NCBI GenBank assembly: GCA_910585335.1
Contig: CAJUCU010000022.1
Coordinates: 9,367-22,657, forward strand
From: an uncultured Bacilli bacterium
Lineage (GTDB): Bacteria; Bacillota_I; Bacilli_A; RF39; UBA660
Length of the DNA stretch: 13,291 bases
Direction: 5' to 3'
The position numbers and the translations under genes were made by a program. Positions 7,201-13,291 of the stretch are shown here, in pieces (position 1 is the stretch's first letter; each line of letters begins with the position of its first letter). Below the pieces are notes generated by a model that made no database searches, was not told the DNA's origin, and was given only the letters and a program-made list of their open reading frames with translations.

Positions 7201-7856
7201 CAATGATGCAAGAAGCTGGTATGGATAAAGACGGTAAGACTATTCTTTATAATGGTCGTACTGGTGAACCATTTGATAATCGTATTTCCGTTGGTGTCAT
7301 GTATATGATTAAACTGCATCACATGGTTGATGATAAATTACATGCACGTGCTACTGGTCCATATTCACTGGTTACACAACAACCACTTGGTGGTAAAGCT
7401 CAGTTTGGTGGACAGAGATTTGGAGAGATGGAAGTTTGGGCACTTTATGCTTATGGTGCTGCACATACTCTACAAGAAATTTTAACTGTTAAGTCAGATG
7501 ACGTTATTGGCCGTGTTAAAGTATATGAAGCAATCGTTAAAGGTCAAGAAATTAATCAGGCAGGAGTTCCAGAGTCGTTTAGAGTACTTATGAAAGAATT
7601 CCAAGCATTAGGACTTGATATTTCTATCATTAATGATGAAGGTGAGACATTAGAACTTAAAGAAATCGAAGAAGCAGAGGATAAAGAAGATACTAAACTT
7701 TCTATTGATGAGCTAGAGGCTTCTCCTGCTACAGAAATTAGAGAACAAAAAGACGAAGAAGAATTTAATTTAGAGATGAAAGAAGTTCTAGAAGATGATG
7801 AAGATGAATTCATGGAAGAGGATGAATTTTTAGAGGAAGGAGTTGATGCTGAATGA
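4245..7856 (+). CDS. rpoB: DNA-directed RNA polymerase subunit beta
   Basis: The beta subunit forms one pincer of RNA polymerase and, with beta', the active site. The GTG at 4245 is chosen: AGGGGTGA lies five bases upstream, while the in-frame ATG at 4224 precedes that site. The product is 1203 residues. The rifampicin region starts at G457 (GSSQLSQFMDQTNP) and runs through KRRLSALGPGG. N476 replaces the His of E. coli position 526. SPEGPNIGLI follows. The invariant lysines of GDKMSGRHGNKG are K908 and K916. The conserved C-terminal PLGGKAQFGGQRFGEMEVW block binds beta'. The last 70 or so residues are an acidic tail, as in other Bacilli. The TGA stop overlaps the rpoC ATG (ATGA) and is followed at once by an in-frame TAG. 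Confidence 0.98.
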   Translation: MAYKNVKCGDFRTRRNFSKIRNTYELKDLLEIQKKSYQWFTEKGIKEVFEDLFPVENFSGTLSLEFGDYHFDEPKYSIKESKDRESTFAAPLKVEVRLFNRETGEVKEQEIFMGDMPIMTDSGTFIINGAERVIVSQLVRSPSVYFNHEIDKNGRELITSQIIPTRGTWLEFETDARDVLYVRIDRTRKVTLTTLLRAFGLSSDDEILSMFGEDEYLKNTIGKDATKNTDEALIEIYEKLRPGEPATLDSSKNQIITRFFDEFRYDLARVGRYKFNRKLNVVDRLLNQTLAEDVKIGDEVVLAKGTLITKANIDTLKDALEKGFGLLEAKVNEELDTFNRVQEIKIVDPLDKKKKLIVIGNDYELDVKRLTISDVYASVSYYLNLLHGVGNFDEIDHLGNRRIRQVGELLQNQFRIGVSRMERVIRERMTTQEMEEVTPKTLINIRPVTAAMKEFFGSSQLSQFMDQTNPIAELTNKRRLSALGPGGLSRDRAGVEVRDVNTSHYGRICPIESPEGPNIGLITSLASYAKVDEYGFVMTPYRKVVDCKITDEVEYLTADEELDYIISQSTVETDDDNQIVQTQVNARFRGDNILAKPEQVDYIDVSPQQVVSVTTSCIPFLEHDDATRASMGANMQRQAMPLIKTEAPFIGTGVEHIAAKDSGVVIVAKADGVVEYVDARKVVVKTKGGKDTYNLANFELANSGICNHQRPIVKVGDKVVAGKTILADGNSTDMGELALGKNMVVAFMTFNGYNYEDAVILNENLVKEDAYTSLHLEDYEMQCRETKLGPEEITRDIPNVSEEARRNLDENGIVTIGTEVKEGDILVGKVTPKGMAELTSEEKLLHAIFGEKTREVRDTSLRVPHGGDGIVHDIKIYSRKENDELPAGVSKIIRVYIIQKRKIQVGDKMSGRHGNKGVISLILPQEDMPYLPDGRPVDVMLNPQGVPSRMNLGQILEIHMGMAAKKLGVHVATPVFDGAHIEDIEAMMQEAGMDKDGKTILYNGRTGEPFDNRISVGVMYMIKLHHMVDDKLHARATGPYSLVTQQPLGGKAQFGGQRFGEMEVWALYAYGAAHTLQEILTVKSDDVIGRVKVYEAIVKGQEINQAGVPESFRVLMKEFQALGLDISIINDEGETLELKEIEEAEDKEDTKLSIDELEASPATEIREQKDEEEFNLEMKEVLEDDEDEFMEEDEFLEEGVDAE

Positions 7857-10800
7857 TAGAAGTTAATAAATTCGAAGCATTAAAAATAGGTATCGCTTCT
7901 CCTTCTAAGATTCGTGAATGGAGTTATGGTGAAGTTAAAAAGCCAGAAACAATTAACTACCGTACTCTTCGTCCTGAACGTGATGGACTTTTCTGTGAAA
8001 AGATTTTCGGACCATCTAAAGATTTTGAATGTGCTTGTGGTAAATATAAGCGTGTTCGTTATAAAAATATCGTATGTGATCGCTGTGGTGTAGAAGTTAC
8101 ACGTAGCAAAGTTCGTCGTGAACGTATGGGACATATTGAACTTGCTTCTCCAGTTTCACATATTTGGTTCTTTAAAGGTGTTCCTTCACGTATGGGACTT
8201 GTTCTTGATATGAGTCCAAGGGACTTAGAGGAAGTACTTTACTTTGTTAGTTATGTTGTTATTGATAAAGGAAATGCTCCACTTGAGAATAAGCAAACAC
8301 TATCTGAAAAAGAATACCGTGCTTATTATGAAAAATATGGTACTGGATTCAAAGTAGGAATGGGTGCTGAAGCGATTAAAGAACTACTTAAAAAAGTGGA
8401 TTTAAAGAAAGAAATTGATGATATTACGGCAGAGCTTGAAAATGCACAAGGTCAAAAGAGAACTCGTTTGGTAAAACGACTTGATGTGTTAGATGCTTTC
8501 TATCAATCAGGAAATCGCCCTGAGTGGATGATTATGGACTGTATTCCTGTTATTCCACCAGAGCTTCGTCCTATGATTCAATTAGATGGTGGACGTTTTG
8601 CCACTAGTGACTTAAATGATTTATATCGTCGTGTTATTAACCGTAATAATCGTTTAAAGAAATTAATTGATTTAGGGGCTCCTGGTATCATTATTCAAAA
8701 TGAAAAACGTATGCTACAAGAAGCAGTGGATGCTCTATTTGATAATGGTCGTCGTGGAAGAAGTGTCACAGGTGCTGGAAATCGTCCTCTTAAATCAATT
8801 TCTAGCATGTTAAAAGGTAAGCAAGGACGTTTCCGTCAAAACTTACTTGGTAAACGTGTGGATTACTCTGGCCGTAGTGTTATCGTTGTTGGTCCATCTT
8901 TGAAGATGTATCAATGTGGTATTCCAAAGGAAATGGCGTTAGAGTTATTTAAACCTCATGTTATTCATGGTTTAGTTAGTCAAGATATTGCTCATAATAT
9001 TAAAGCTGCTAAGCGTTTAATTGATAATCAAGATCCTGTTGTTTGGGATATTGTTGAAGAGGTTATAAAAGAACATCCAGTTTTATTAAACCGTGCTCCG
9101 ACATTACATAGACTTGGAATTCAAGCGTTTGAACCAATTCTAGTTGGTGGTAAGGCGATTCGTCTTCATCCACTTGTATGTACTGCCTTTAATGCAGACT
9201 TTGATGGAGACCAGATGGCTGTTCACGTACCACTTTCTGAAGAGGCCCAAGCAGAAGCTAGACTTTTAATGTTAGGTTCTAACAACATCCTACATCCAAA
9301 GTCAGGTGACCCAATTGTTACACCTTCACAGGATATGGTTTTAGGAAACTATTATATTACAATGGAAAAAGCTGGTTTAGATGGAGAAGGACGTGTATTT
9401 AAAAATTCTAATGAGGCATTAATGGCTTATGAAAGACGTGAAATTACGCTTCATACAAGAGTTGCAATCCCAGTAGATTCATTCAAATATAAAGTATTTA
9501 TGGATGAAGCGAAGGGAAAATACTTAGTAACTACACCAGGTAAACTTAAATTCAATGAAATTTTACCAGATTCTTTCCCTTATATTAATGAACCTACAGA
9601 TGATAATATTCAAAAAATTACACCTAATAAGTATTTCATTGAGCGTGGTAAGAATATTAAAGAAGAAATTGAAGCAATGCCACTTGTTAAACCTTTTGTT
9701 AAAAGTACTTTAGAGAAAATCATTGCTCAAGTATTTAAACGTTATAAAACAACTGAGACTTCTGCAATGCTTGATAATTTAAAAGATTTAGGATTTAAGT
9801 ATTCTACTATTGCTGGTATTACCATTAGTATTTCTGATGTTGAAACTAGTAAGAATAAAAAAGCAATTGTTGAAGAGGCACAAAAAGTTGTTGATAAAAT
9901 TAATAAGCAATATAAACGTGGTTTAATTACAGAAGAAGAACGTTTTAATAAAGTAATTGAAACATGGAATGGTGCAAAAGACCAAGTGCAAAAAGAACTT
10001 GAGGAAATTGCTAATAGTGATGTAGATAATCCAATCTTCATGATGATGCATTCTAAGGCCCGTGGTAATATTTCAAACTTTACACAGGTTGCTGGTATGC
10101 GTGGTATCATGGCTAAACCGAATGGTGAGTCTGTAGAAATTCCAGTACTTTCTTCATTCAAAGAGGGACTTTCTGTATCTGAATTCTTCTTATCTACTCA
10201 TGGTACTCGTAAAGGTCTTGCAGATACTGCCTTAAAGACTGCCGATTCTGGATATTTAACAAGACGTCTTGTTGATGTCAGCCAAGATATGATTATTCGT
10301 GAAGAAGACTGTGGAACGGATCAAGGTGTTGTTGTTCGTGACTTTATCAATGAAAAAACTGGTACTGTTATCGAAGGACTTTATGACCGTATTGTGGGTC
10401 GTTATGCGAATAAGAAAATTATTCATCCAGAAACAAAAGAGGTACTTGTTGATAAACTTCAATTAATTACAGAGTCTCTTGCTGAAAAAGTAATTGCTGC
10501 TGGAATTACAGAAGTTGAAATTAGAAACATCTTAACATGTAATACAGTAAATGGAATCTGTCAAAAATGTTATGGTCGTAACCTTGCAACTGGTAATATT
10601 GTTGAAATTGGAGAGGCCGTTGGTGTTATGGCAGCACAATCTATCGGTGAACCTGGTACACAGCTTACCATGCGTACCTTCCATACTGGTGGTGTTGCTG
10701 GTGGAGAAGATATCACTCAAGGTCTTCCACGTGTACAAGAGTTATTTGAGGCACGTAATCCAAAAGGTAAGGCTACTATTGCGGAGATTGATGGTAAGAT

Positions 10801-11485
10801 TACTAAAATTAAAGAAGATCATGGTAAGTATAAAATTAGTGTTACAAACAAACTAGAAACAAAAGAACATGTAACAAATTATGCTTCTAAGCTTTGTGTA
10901 GAAAAAGGTGACGAAGTACATTGTGGTGACCGTCTTACAGAAGGTGCTATTAGTCCTAAAGAGTTATTAGCGGTGACTGATCCAATTACTACACAAGAGT
11001 ATATTTTAAAAGAAGTACAACATACTTATCGTTCTCAAGGTGTTGATATCTCAGATAAACACGTTGAAATTATTGCTCGTCGTATGATTAGCAAGATGAG
11101 AATCGTAGAAAGTGGAGATACTAAATTCTTACCTGGTTCTCTTGTTAACTTCCGTGAATTTACAGATGGAAATACAGAAGTTGTACTTAAGGGTAAAAAA
11201 CCAGCTTTAGGTAAACCTGTTTTACTAGGAATTACAAAAGCTTCCCTTGAAACTGATTCATTCTTATCCGCTGCATCATTCCAAGAGACAACGAGAATTT
11301 TAACTGATGCTGCGATTCGCGGAAAAATAGATCCATTAGAGGGATTAAAAGAAAATGTTATTATTGGTAAACTAATTCCTGCAGGAACTGGTTCTCGCCA
11401 ATATCGTGATATTGATTATGCTTTGAAAAGTGAATTTATTGATGAAGAACCACTTGAAAAGTTAGAAGATCAATTTATGGAATAG
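7853..11485 (+). CDS. rpoC: DNA-directed RNA polymerase subunit beta'
   Basis: Beta' carries the catalytic magnesium site, clamp, bridge helix and trigger loop. The protein is 1210 residues, a typical Bacilli length without the large insertion of proteobacterial subunits. Zinc site 1 is C60-x-C62-x12-C75-x2-C78. The catalytic NADFDGD motif provides D449, D451 and D453. Zinc site 2 is C820, C896, C903 and C906. The trigger loop follows GEPGTQLTMRTFHTGG with M940, R941 and H944 in the positions that contact substrate. All key residues are present. Its ATG overlaps the rpoB stop by four bases, with GGAAGGAG inside the rpoB tail, so translation is probably coupled. It ends in TAG, then a terminator. 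The rpsL-rpsG-fusA genes often found next are absent. Confidence 0.98.
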   Translation: MIEVNKFEALKIGIASPSKIREWSYGEVKKPETINYRTLRPERDGLFCEKIFGPSKDFECACGKYKRVRYKNIVCDRCGVEVTRSKVRRERMGHIELASPVSHIWFFKGVPSRMGLVLDMSPRDLEEVLYFVSYVVIDKGNAPLENKQTLSEKEYRAYYEKYGTGFKVGMGAEAIKELLKKVDLKKEIDDITAELENAQGQKRTRLVKRLDVLDAFYQSGNRPEWMIMDCIPVIPPELRPMIQLDGGRFATSDLNDLYRRVINRNNRLKKLIDLGAPGIIIQNEKRMLQEAVDALFDNGRRGRSVTGAGNRPLKSISSMLKGKQGRFRQNLLGKRVDYSGRSVIVVGPSLKMYQCGIPKEMALELFKPHVIHGLVSQDIAHNIKAAKRLIDNQDPVVWDIVEEVIKEHPVLLNRAPTLHRLGIQAFEPILVGGKAIRLHPLVCTAFNADFDGDQMAVHVPLSEEAQAEARLLMLGSNNILHPKSGDPIVTPSQDMVLGNYYITMEKAGLDGEGRVFKNSNEALMAYERREITLHTRVAIPVDSFKYKVFMDEAKGKYLVTTPGKLKFNEILPDSFPYINEPTDDNIQKITPNKYFIERGKNIKEEIEAMPLVKPFVKSTLEKIIAQVFKRYKTTETSAMLDNLKDLGFKYSTIAGITISISDVETSKNKKAIVEEAQKVVDKINKQYKRGLITEEERFNKVIETWNGAKDQVQKELEEIANSDVDNPIFMMMHSKARGNISNFTQVAGMRGIMAKPNGESVEIPVLSSFKEGLSVSEFFLSTHGTRKGLADTALKTADSGYLTRRLVDVSQDMIIREEDCGTDQGVVVRDFINEKTGTVIEGLYDRIVGRYANKKIIHPETKEVLVDKLQLITESLAEKVIAAGITEVEIRNILTCNTVNGICQKCYGRNLATGNIVEIGEAVGVMAAQSIGEPGTQLTMRTFHTGGVAGGEDITQGLPRVQELFEARNPKGKATIAEIDGKITKIKEDHGKYKISVTNKLETKEHVTNYASKLCVEKGDEVHCGDRLTEGAISPKELLAVTDPITTQEYILKEVQHTYRSQGVDISDKHVEIIARRMISKMRIVESGDTKFLPGSLVNFREFTDGNTEVVLKGKKPALGKPVLLGITKASLETDSFLSAASFQETTRILTDAAIRGKIDPLEGLKENVIIGKLIPAGTGSRQYRDIDYALKSEFIDEEPLEKLEDQFME

Positions 11486-11489
11486 AAAT

Positions 11490-11514
11490 AGCACATCTTT
11501 CGAGATGTGTTTTT
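11490..11514 (+). terminator. Terminator after rpoC
   Basis: CACATCT (11492-11498) pairs with AGATGTG (11503-11509) around a TTCG tetraloop, followed by TTTTT (11510-11514). It ends the rpoBC transcription unit four bases after the rpoC stop. Confidence 0.9.
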
Positions 11515-11515
11515 C

Positions 11516-11544
11516 TGTACTTTTTTTGCAATTTGTGTTATAAT
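11516..11544 (+). promoter_or_regulatory. Extended -10 promoter for the kinase-like gene pair
   Basis: TGTTATAAT (11536-11544) is a consensus -10 with the TG extension. The hexamer 17 bases upstream (TGTACT, 11516-11521) is a poor -35, which extended -10 promoters tolerate. Transcription would begin near 11551, just ahead of the GGAG ribosome binding site. It directly follows the rpoC terminator, so the downstream genes appear to be transcribed independently of rpoBC. Confidence 0.65.
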
Positions 11545-11574
11545 AACAAGCTAATCGGAGCGGAGTGAACAGTT

Positions 11575-11691
11575 ATGAGATGGTTGAATATTGATTATAC
11601 TAGTAAAATAAATGATTTTTCAAAATTTACTGATGGAAATCATGCTTCTTTTTCTAATAGCAGAAATAGAAGGAGAAAAGTATTTATTTAA
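11575..11691 (+). pseudogene. 5' part of kinase-like paralog 1, separated by a +1 frameshift
   Basis: This 38-codon frame has the proper initiation signals: ATG at 11575 with GGAG (11562-11565) nine bases upstream, the same spacing as in the second paralog. Its first 27 residues align without gaps to the N-terminus of paralog 2 (MRWL...Y...GNHASFS against MKWL...Y...GKHASFS). After Ser 29 the frame loses similarity and stops at 11689-11691. The homology continues in the +1 frame from GAA at 11663. The segment between the shared TCT codon and the shared GAAGGAGAA has 13 bases here and 12 in paralog 2, so a single extra base explains the break. Joining the frames gives 256 residues, exactly the length of paralog 2. 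The frameshift may be genuine, a sequencing error, or a recoding site. Confidence 0.75.
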
Positions 11692-12346
11692 AAAGTATGA
11701 TGAAAAGTGTGATTCTAATAGGAAATTGGTAATTGATAAGTTTGAAAATATTACATATGATAAAGTGAATGCTTTTCCTGTTGGCAATTTCTTTATTGAT
11801 GGAGAAAATAGAGGTTATTTGTCTAAATATTATGAAGGGGCAGTAAATTTTTCTGATCCTTTGAGTTTTATTATCCCTTATGATGTTCGTTATCAAGCAA
11901 CTCTTGATGTTTCTTCACAACTTCGTTTCCTACACGAAAATGGCGTTATTGCTAACGATATTCGTCTGGCTAATAATCTTATTTCATTTAGAGAACGTTG
12001 TGGTGTGATGATTGATTTCGAAGATATGATACTAGAAAGTAATTATGTCTATAGACCATCTTACTATCATTTTTATTTAGATGATAATCATCTTGTATTT
12101 GCGTCTCCTACAAAGTTAGATGATGTTAAGAAACAATTTGTTTGCAATACATCTCTCTTACTTGGTAAAGATCTTGAAAGTGTTATTATGAAAAGAGAAG
12201 GACTATTTTTAGACATGTTTTCATTTGATCAGGACATATACGATTTTACTAGAACTTTATTTTATAGTGAAGAGATGCTTTACTTTGATGAAATTGCTCC
12301 TAAATTTCAGGATGAAGAAAAAGTAAAGAATTACATTAAAGAATAA
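11612..12346 (+). CDS. Atypical protein-kinase-fold protein, paralog 1 (main frame)
   Basis: This frame carries nearly the whole kinase-like domain of paralog 1. Its apparent first 17 residues (hydrophobic, no ribosome binding site) are probably out-of-frame translation; homology starts at EIEGEKYLFKKY. Using the numbering of the joined 256-residue protein, the beta-3 lysine is K39 (YLFKKY). The catalytic loop is FLHENGVIANDIRLANN, with D128 and N133 in the Asp-x4-Asn spacing of kinases. MIDFE gives D147 at the DFG position. The HRD motif reads AND. No signal peptide or membrane segment belongs to the real coding part. The substrate is unknown: a protein kinase, a small-molecule phosphotransferase or a pseudokinase are all possible. 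It is closely related to the next gene and probably cotranscribed with it. Confidence 0.8.
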   Translation: MIFQNLLMEIMLLFLIAEIEGEKYLFKKYDEKCDSNRKLVIDKFENITYDKVNAFPVGNFFIDGENRGYLSKYYEGAVNFSDPLSFIIPYDVRYQATLDVSSQLRFLHENGVIANDIRLANNLISFRERCGVMIDFEDMILESNYVYRPSYYHFYLDDNHLVFASPTKLDDVKKQFVCNTSLLLGKDLESVIMKREGLFLDMFSFDQDIYDFTRTLFYSEEMLYFDEIAPKFQDEEKVKNYIKE

Positions 12347-12352
12347 CTAGGA

Positions 12353-12367
12353 GAGATGCTTTATTTT
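12353..12367 (+). repeat. Imperfect direct copy of a kinase-gene 3' segment in the intergenic gap
   Basis: GAGATGCTTTATTTT between the two paralogs matches 14 of 15 bases of 12272-12286 inside paralog 1 and of the corresponding part of paralog 2 near 13098. The preceding bases are also similar (TAG, GA, GAGATGC in both, with small gaps). It may be a remnant of a former gene copy. A 14-base palindrome, TATTTTATAAAATA (12362-12375), overlaps it. Chance similarity in AT-rich DNA cannot be excluded. Confidence 0.4.
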
Positions 12368-12401
12368 ATAAAATATTAGTACTTACTTGGAGATGATGAT
12401 T

Positions 12402-13172
12402 TTGAAATGGCTTGATGTACAATATGCAGATGGATATGACAAGTTGATTTCTATGAAAAATGGAAAGCATGCTTCTTTTTCTCGTATGAAAGTTGAAGGA
12501 GAAGATTATTTGTTAAAAGTTTATCATAATTGCACTGATGGTAAGATAAGGGTAATTGATCGGTTTCGTGATTTATCTTATGATGGCGTGCATGCTTTTC
12601 CTGTTGGTAATGTTTATGTTTATGGACGTAATGAAGGTTATGTTTCTAAAGAGTATACAGATGCTTTAGATTTTTCAGATGAATGGTGTTCTGATGTTTT
12701 TCCTTATAGTTTAAAATATCAGGCGACTCTTGATGTTTCTTCGCAACTTCGCTTTTTACATGAGAATGGTTTTATCGTTAATGATATTCGGCTTACTAAT
12801 AATCTTATTTCTTTTCATTATCAACATGGTATGATGATTGATTTTGAAAATATGATACTAGAGGGTGACCACCAGAATCCTGCTTCTTATTATAAATTAT
12901 ATGAATATAATTATCGTGAAGCTTTGCCTCCTTCTAAATGGGAAGATGTAAAGAAACAATTTTTATGTAATACTTCGCTTTTATTAAATCAAAATTTTGA
13001 ATACTTTGTTATTTGTCATGGCTTTGCAGATTTAGCGGATAACTTTACTTTTGATAAGGATATTTATGATTTTGCTAAAACCTTATTTTATACTGATGAG
13101 ATACTTTATTTTGATGAGATTGCTCCTAAATTTCAGGATGAAGAAAAAATAAAATATTATATTAAAAAATAG
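12402..13172 (+). CDS. Atypical protein-kinase-fold protein, paralog 2
   Basis: The intact member of the pair has 256 residues from TTG 12402. This start matches paralog 1 in both sequence (M-K/R-W-L) and distance (nine bases) from GGAG (12389-12392); ATG 12396 is an alternative but lies only three bases from that site. NGKHASFS (20-27) occupies the place of the nucleotide-binding loop. YLLKVY gives K39 as the beta-3 lysine. GYVSKEY (79-85) resembles a hinge. FLHENGFIVNDIRLTNN is the catalytic loop with D128 and N133. MMIDFE supplies D147. The HRD motif is VND. A C-terminal helical region ends in YFDEIAPKFQDEEK (236-249), identical in both paralogs. I do not recognise a named family. It is probably soluble and cytoplasmic, and cotranscribed with paralog 1. 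A terminator follows. Confidence 0.88.
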   Translation: MKWLDVQYADGYDKLISMKNGKHASFSRMKVEGEDYLLKVYHNCTDGKIRVIDRFRDLSYDGVHAFPVGNVYVYGRNEGYVSKEYTDALDFSDEWCSDVFPYSLKYQATLDVSSQLRFLHENGFIVNDIRLTNNLISFHYQHGMMIDFENMILEGDHQNPASYYKLYEYNYREALPPSKWEDVKKQFLCNTSLLLNQNFEYFVICHGFADLADNFTFDKDIYDFAKTLFYTDEILYFDEIAPKFQDEEKIKYYIKK

Positions 13173-13204
13173 CTATTTATCTAAATTTTTGTTTGTTATG
13201 TTAG

Positions 13205-13232
13205 AGGAGAAAGACTATGTTCTTTCTTTTTT
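13205..13232 (+). terminator. Terminator after kinase-like paralog 2
   Basis: AGAAAGA (13208-13214) pairs with TCTTTCT (13221-13227) around a six-base loop, with an uninterrupted T run to 13232. A13205, G13206 and G13207 can extend the stem by one A-T and two wobble pairs. It lies 33 bases after the stop and closes the kinase-like operon. Confidence 0.8.
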
Positions 13233-13254
13233 GTGGTATAAATTGAAAAGTTAA

Positions 13255-13282
13255 GTGTCCAAAAAGGACAAAAAAAAGACAC
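13255..13282 (+). repeat. Nested inverted repeats at the window end
   Basis: TGTCC (13256-13260) can pair with GGACA (13266-13270), and the overlapping GTGTC (13255-13259) can pair with GACAC (13278-13282). A-only spacers separate the arms. The shared left arm allows two alternative hairpins. It could be a regulatory leader, a protein-binding site or the end of an insertion sequence; the window stops too soon to decide. Confidence 0.5.
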
Positions 13283-13291
13283 ATAGAATTA

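Noticed and set aside
9742..10161. 139-codon open frame on the minus strand inside rpoC.
   Set aside because: It lies wholly inside a conserved gene, has no supporting initiation signals that I can see, and its product is low-complexity Ser/Leu-rich, as expected for an antisense shadow.
12387..12401. TTG 12387 as start of kinase paralog 2.
   Set aside because: It overlaps the GGAG ribosome binding site; alignment to paralog 1 and the conserved nine-base spacing favour TTG 12402.

Overview
The window is an AT-rich Bacilli-type transcription/translation locus: secE-nusG, rplK-rplA, rplJ-rplL, a small ybxB/RsmC-type methyltransferase gene, then rpoB-rpoC, all on the + strand. The gene order, including the methyltransferase between rplL and rpoB, is the Bacillus arrangement. 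A naturally rifampicin-insensitive type of RpoB (Asn at the E. coli His526 position) and the near absence of TGA stops point to a lineage close to the Mollicutes (a Mycoplasmatota or RF39-like gut Bacillota). Every Trp codon I checked is TGG, so the standard bacterial code 11 applies. The taxonomic placement is inference.

Layout. 1-858: secE and nusG. 859-2308: a promoter, an rRNA-like L1-binding leader, rplK (with an acidic C-terminal extension), a second hairpin of similar design, and rplA. 2298-3402: a perfect-consensus promoter whose -35 lies inside the end of rplA, a complete L10 leader with mutually exclusive antiterminator and terminator, rplJ, rplL and a terminator. 3453-4145: a second perfect-consensus promoter followed within about ten bases by a strong terminator-like hairpin, then the methyltransferase gene. 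4146-11514: a promoter, rpoB, rpoC (ATGA overlap) and a terminator. 11516-13232: an extended -10 promoter, two tandem paralogous genes for small atypical protein-kinase-fold proteins, and a terminator. The last 60 bases hold nested inverted repeats of unknown nature.

How it works together. The cluster makes the SecE translocon subunit, elongation factor NusG, the L11/L1 and L10/L12 stalks of the 50S subunit, a probable rRNA methyltransferase and the two large RNA polymerase subunits. It is divided into separately promoted units, and the ribosomal units carry feedback RNA elements (L1 sites and an L10 attenuator). NusG and RNA polymerase are therefore encoded beside an attenuator that their own elongation behaviour would influence.

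The least explained part is the 3' end. Where many Bacilli have the str operon (rpsL-rpsG-fusA-tuf), this genome has two 256-residue-class kinase-fold paralogs with a divergent HRD motif (AND / VND) but intact Lys, Asp, Asn and Asp positions. The first copy is split by a +1 frameshift, although its downstream coding sequence looks well preserved.
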